Source of the DNA: Microbacterium sp. EYE_78
GTDB taxonomy: Bacteria > Actinomycetota > Actinomycetes > Actinomycetales > Microbacteriaceae
DNA length: 64,000 nt
Direction: 5' to 3'
NCBI RefSeq assembly: GCF_023149035.1
Contig: NZ_JAHXMY010000001.1
Coordinates: 1,116,001-1,180,000, forward strand
Shown here: positions 59,662 to 64,000 of the stretch, piece after piece
Layout: each line of letters opens with the position of its first letter
Numbering within the stretch: the stretch's first letter is position 1
The notes under the pieces: generated by a model
Databases searched by the model: none
Told to the model about the DNA's origin: nothing
Seen by the model: only the letters and a program-made list of their open reading frames with translations
Made by a program: the position numbers and the translations under genes

Positions 59662-61214
59662 CCACGGCCGTCGACACCTCGGTCGTGATGAGCGCACGCG
59701 GCATCACGAAGGTCTACGGCGCGACCCGCGCCCTCAAGGGTGTCGACTTCGACGTCCGGCGCGGAGCGGTCACCGTCCTGTTCGGCGAGAACGGCGCGGG
59801 CAAGTCGACGCTGATGAAGATCCTCTCGGGCGTCGAGTCGCCCACGAGCGGGACGCTGATCCTCGACGGCGAGGAGATCGTCCTGTCGGGGACGGTGGAT
59901 GCGGCCCGCCGAGGCATCGCGATCATCCACCAGGAGCTCAGCCTGGCGCCGAACCTCAGCATCCGGGACAACATCTTCATGGGGCGCGAGCTGGTGCGCG
60001 GCGGCCTCGTCGTCGACGACCGGGCGCAGACCGAGAAGACACGCGAACTCATGGCGCGCCTCGCCGAGGAGCTCGACCCGGACACCCTCATCGAGGACCT
60101 GCGCCTGGGGCAGCAGCAGATCGTCGAGGTCGCGCGTGCGCTCGCGGGCGATGCTCGGGTCCTCATCATGGACGAACCGACCTCGGCGCTGAGCGGCAAC
60201 GAGGTCGAGGTGCTATTCGCGCTCATCCGGGAGCTGACGGATGCCGGTGTCGCGATCGTCTACATCTCGCACCACCTCGAAGAGGCGCTCGAGATCGCCG
60301 ACCACGCCGTCGTCTTCCGCGACGGCGACCTCGTCGCCACTGGAGACCGCGACGCCATCGACATGGGCTGGGTCGTCGGGCACATGGTCGGCCGCGCCGC
60401 CGACGACCTCGTGCCCGACCTGCTCGACACCTTCGGCGACGTGGCGCTGCGCCTGCGCGACGTCACCGTCGCCGACCCGTCGAACCCCGCCCGCCTCGCC
60501 GTCGACGGTGTCGACCTCGACGTGCGCCAGGGCGAGATCGTCTGCCTCTACGGGCTCATGGGCGCCGGTCGCACCGAGCTGCTCGAGGCCCTCATCGGCC
60601 GCATTCCGGTGCAGAAGGGCACCGTCGAGATCGAAGGGCGCACCCTCACCCGCGAGTCGGTGTCGGAGCGGATCGACCTGGGCCTCGCGCTCGTCCCCGA
60701 GGACCGCCAGCGCGACGGTCTCGTCCAGACCATGAGCGTCGGCGAGAACAGCTCGCTGTCGAGTCTGCTGCGGTACGTGAAGGGGATCTGGCTGCACAAG
60801 CGCGCCGAGCGCGAGGCGGTCGACCGGGGGATCGGCGACGTCCGCGTGAAGACGTCGAGCCCGGCGGCATCCATCACCTCGCTCTCCGGAGGCAATCAGC
60901 AGAAGGTCGTCATCGGCAAGGTGCTCATGACCACACCGCAGGTGATCCTGCTCGACGAGCCGTCGCGAGGCATCGACGTCGGCGCCAAGGCGGAGATCTT
61001 CGGCCTCATGGCGCGCGAGGCCCGGCGCGGGCTCGCGGTGCTGTTCGCGACGTCCGAGGTGAATGAGGCGCTGACCGTCTCGAACCGCATCGTCGTCATG
61101 TCCAAGGGGCGCATCGTCCGGATCCTCGATTCGGCCGGCGCGACCCGCAACGACCTCATGTTCGCCTCGGGTGAGGCGAGCGAAGAAGAACCGTCCGGGA
61201 GCGATCACCGATGA
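59658..61214 (+). CDS. Sugar ABC importer, double ATPase (RbsA-like)
   Basis: 518 residues, two ATPase domains. First: Walker A GENGAGKST, signature LRLGQQQIVEVARAL, Walker B VLIMDEPTSAL. Second: GLMGAGRTE (degenerate Walker A normal for the family), LSGGNQQKVVIGKVL, VILLDEPSRGIDVG. All key motifs are canonical, in contrast to the paralogue at 14730-16283. GTG 59658 overlaps the DUF2291 stop; ATGA overlap with the permease. Confidence 0.93.
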   Translation: MTTAVDTSVVMSARGITKVYGATRALKGVDFDVRRGAVTVLFGENGAGKSTLMKILSGVESPTSGTLILDGEEIVLSGTVDAARRGIAIIHQELSLAPNLSIRDNIFMGRELVRGGLVVDDRAQTEKTRELMARLAEELDPDTLIEDLRLGQQQIVEVARALAGDARVLIMDEPTSALSGNEVEVLFALIRELTDAGVAIVYISHHLEEALEIADHAVVFRDGDLVATGDRDAIDMGWVVGHMVGRAADDLVPDLLDTFGDVALRLRDVTVADPSNPARLAVDGVDLDVRQGEIVCLYGLMGAGRTELLEALIGRIPVQKGTVEIEGRTLTRESVSERIDLGLALVPEDRQRDGLVQTMSVGENSSLSSLLRYVKGIWLHKRAEREAVDRGIGDVRVKTSSPAASITSLSGGNQQKVVIGKVLMTTPQVILLDEPSRGIDVGAKAEIFGLMAREARRGLAVLFATSEVNEALTVSNRIVVMSKGRIVRILDSAGATRNDLMFASGEASEEEPSGSDHR

Positions 61215-62350
61215 CCACCACCACCGCACCGCAGCAGCAGCGCTCCCCGCAGTCGCCGCAGAAGCGCACCTTCCTGGGCCGCGACGTCGACGTCCTCTCG
61301 ATCGTCCTCGAGGGGCGCGCCTTCATCGCGCTCATCGTGTTGATCATCATCTTCGCCCTGCTGTCGGACTCATTCTTGACCCTCAACAACCTGGTCATCA
61401 TGACCAAGCACGTCGCGTACAACGCGATCCTGGCGATCGGGATGCTGTTCGTCATCCTGAAGGGCGGCATCGACCTCTCGGTCGGCTCGACGGTCGGCCT
61501 CGCCGGCGTCGTGGCGGGCACGCTGCTGCAGGGCTGGCAGCTGACCCTCTTCGACATCGTGGTGTACCCGCAGGTCTGGTTCGTCGTGATCATCGCGCTG
61601 GCCGTGGGGACGCTCGTGGGCTTCATCAACGGCGTGCTGGTCACGAAGTTCCACGTCGCGCCGTTCATCGCGACCCTCGGCATGCTCTACGTCGCCCGCG
61701 GCGCCGCGCTGCTGATCTCCAACGGCACGACCTACCCGCGCCTCGGCGGACGCGAAGACCTCGGCAACCAGGGCTTCCTCGTGCTCGGCGGCAACCTGCT
61801 CGGCATCCCGACCGCCATCTGGATCATGGTCGTCTTCGCCCTCGTCGCCTCGTTCGTCCTGCGCAAGACCCCGTTCGGCCGGTGGGTCTACGCCTCCGGC
61901 GGCAACGAGCGAGCCGCCGCGCTGTCGGGCGTGCCGGTGCGCAAGGTCAACCTCCGCGTCTACATGATCAGCGGGTTCTGCGCCGCGACGACCGGCCTCA
62001 TCCTCTCGTCGCAGCTGACGAGCGCAGCGCCGCAGCTCGGTGAGACGTTCGAGCTCAACGCGATCGCGGCGGTCGTCATCGGCGGCGCCGCGCTGACCGG
62101 CGGCCGGGGCAACGTCCGCGGCGTGCTCATCGGCGCGTTCGTCATCGGGTTCCTGAGCGACGGGCTCGTGCTCGTCGGCGTCTCGACCTTCTGGCAGATC
62201 GCCATCAAGGGCGCCGTCATCATCCTCGCGGTGATGCTCGACCAGGCCCAGCAGCGCATCAAGCGCTCGAAGAACGCCGCGCTCGCCGCCGCGAACAAGA
62301 ACACACCGGATGCCGGGGCCCCGGCCCCGACATCCGGCACCACCACCTGA
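61211..62350 (+). CDS. Sugar ABC importer permease (RbsC-like)
   Basis: 379 residues with about ten membrane spans, BPD_transp_2 family. Seen: LFVILKGGIDLSVGSTVGL, YASGGNERAAALSGVPV and VVIGGAALTGGRGNVRG. Here a single permease serves the ATPase, so it should form a homodimer, unlike the two-permease importer at 12.7-14.7 kb. N-terminal Gln/Ser-rich cytoplasmic segment of about 30 residues; Ala/Pro/Thr tail. Confidence 0.93.
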   Translation: MTTTTAPQQQRSPQSPQKRTFLGRDVDVLSIVLEGRAFIALIVLIIIFALLSDSFLTLNNLVIMTKHVAYNAILAIGMLFVILKGGIDLSVGSTVGLAGVVAGTLLQGWQLTLFDIVVYPQVWFVVIIALAVGTLVGFINGVLVTKFHVAPFIATLGMLYVARGAALLISNGTTYPRLGGREDLGNQGFLVLGGNLLGIPTAIWIMVVFALVASFVLRKTPFGRWVYASGGNERAAALSGVPVRKVNLRVYMISGFCAATTGLILSSQLTSAAPQLGETFELNAIAAVVIGGAALTGGRGNVRGVLIGAFVIGFLSDGLVLVGVSTFWQIAIKGAVIILAVMLDQAQQRIKRSKNAALAAANKNTPDAGAPAPTSGTTT

Positions 62351-63388
<1,038 letters not shown>

Positions 63389-63400
63389 GCCCGCGCGACC

Positions 63401-63443
63401 ACGACGACGCGGTGATCCTCGGGGGAGGTCACCGCGTCGTCGT
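63401..63443. terminator. Bidirectional terminator
   Basis: 15-bp perfect stem ACGACGACGCGGTGA / TCACCGCGTCGTCGT with a 13-nt loop, between convergent genes. Confidence 0.8.
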
Positions 63444-63447
63444 TCGT

Positions 63448-64000
63448 TCAGGCGTCGGCGGCGTAGGTGTCGAGCGGGCCGAGGGCGGGCTGCGAGAGCG
63501 GATCCTCGACGGCGGCCGCGCCGACCTCGCAGGCGCGCGCCAGCGCCTCGGCGGGGTCGTCGCCGCGCACCAAGCCGATCGTCAGGGCTGCGCAGAACGC
63601 GTCGCCGGCGCCGACCGTGTTGACGACCGTCGCGCGACGGGCGGCGACGCGGGCGACCACCTCGCCGCGGCGGACCAGCTCGGCGCCCGCCGCGCCCAGG
63701 GTCACGGCGACGAGCTCCGCGTCGCGCAGCTGCGGGAGCGCCGCGTACTCGTGCTCGTTGACGATGAAGACGTCGGCGCGCTCGAGGATCGCGTCGCTGA
63801 ACGGACGCGACGGTGCCGCGTTCACGACGACGAGTCCCGACGTCGCCGCGATCGCGCGTTCGATGACCGCGTCCGCGACCTCGAGTTGCGCGAGCACCGC
63901 GCCCTCGGTCGGCGCGGCGACGGCGTCCGCGTCGATCCGTGCGTTCGCCTCGGGGCACACCACGATCGAGTTCTCGCCGTCGGCATCCACGACGATGAGG
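63448..64000 (-). CDS. PfkB family carbohydrate kinase, ribokinase-like (cut by right edge)
   Basis: The C-terminal 183 residues are present; the N-terminus lies beyond the window and no internal start should be used. Seen: LIVVDADGENSIVV at the edge, the ribokinase-type phosphate/lid region, FIVNEHEYAALPQL, AVTLGAAGAELVRR, and NTVGAGDAFCAALTIGL with the catalytic Asp of the GAGD motif. It phosphorylates the sugar imported by the adjacent ABC system, most likely ribose or a related pentose. Convergent with the binding-protein gene. Confidence 0.88.
   Translation of the reverse strand, partial: LIVVDADGENSIVVCPEANARIDADAVAAPTEGAVLAQLEVADAVIERAIAATSGLVVVNAAPSRPFSDAILERADVFIVNEHEYAALPQLRDAELVAVTLGAAGAELVRRGEVVARVAARRATVVNTVGAGDAFCAALTIGLVRGDDPAEALARACEVGAAAVEDPLSQPALGPLDTYAADA

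Overview
The window is very GC-rich, with codon use, GTG starts and leaderless promoters typical of an actinobacterium. Gene content (Nat-type exporter, mntR/mntH, rhamnulose-1-phosphate aldolase/dehydrogenase fusion, LPXTG pilus locus, DUF2291 sugar transporter) and the very frequent heptamer GGATGCC/GGCATCC point to Microbacteriaceae, most likely Microbacterium. I found no rRNA, tRNA, CRISPR array, transposase or phage gene; it looks like chromosome.

Layout. 0-12.7 kb is mostly housekeeping or core accessory: the N-terminal part of a type III polyketide synthase, a nitroreductase, glucose-6-phosphate dehydrogenase, a GH15 trehalase/glucoamylase-like enzyme, a PASTA-less Ser/Thr kinase, an ABC exporter pair (NatAB type), an NAD(P)H-dependent FMN reductase, a NarL-type two-component pair, a RibD-like reductase and exonuclease III.

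12.7-28.5 kb is a self-contained catabolic block lying between exonuclease III and pyrE. Leftward genes encode a ribose-type ABC sugar importer (two permeases, one double ATPase, one lipoprotein receptor). Rightward runs a tight operon of nine genes, most with overlapping or nearly touching ends: Gfo/Idh/MocA dehydrogenase, sugar-isomerase TIM barrel, SDR, DUF4432 mutarotase-like protein, class III CoA-transferase, a solute-binding-protein-like protein without signal peptide, a crotonase, a FAH-family protein resembling 2-keto-3-deoxypentonate dehydratase, a LacI regulator and a 2-oxoglutarate-semialdehyde dehydrogenase. The last steps look like an oxidative (Weimberg-type) pentose route ending in 2-oxoglutarate, but the usual sugar-acid dehydratase and lactonase are absent and CoA chemistry stands in their place. 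This is my best candidate for an undescribed pathway. Two tandem LacI-type operators lie at the predicted transcription start.

28.5-42 kb holds pyrE, a 48-residue membrane protein, an SDR, a three-gene sortase-assembled pilus locus (large tip-like adhesin, backbone pilin, class C sortase), mntR and mntH with two MntR-like palindromes (one on the mntH start codon), a small membrane protein, a TrmH-family methyltransferase and a MATE exporter.

42-50.6 kb is a complete L-rhamnose operon (rhaM, rhaI, an alpha/beta hydrolase, rhaD-dehydrogenase fusion, rhaB, lldD) with a divergent LacI regulator and a LacI operator between them. It converts rhamnose to dihydroxyacetone phosphate and lactate and then pyruvate.

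50.8-58.3 kb is a leftward operon of six overlapping genes: three glycosyltransferases, one ABC exporter, two aminoglycoside/choline-kinase-fold phosphotransferases. Its product is unknown; it looks like a pathway making and exporting a glycosylated and possibly phosphorylated molecule. A long perfect hairpin sits in its leader.

58.4-64 kb is another sugar uptake locus: FucU/RbsD mutarotase, DUF2291 protein, ribose-type ABC importer, and a PfkB (ribokinase-like) kinase cut by the right edge.

Between genes there are two families of long palindromic repeats, each seen twice in the window.
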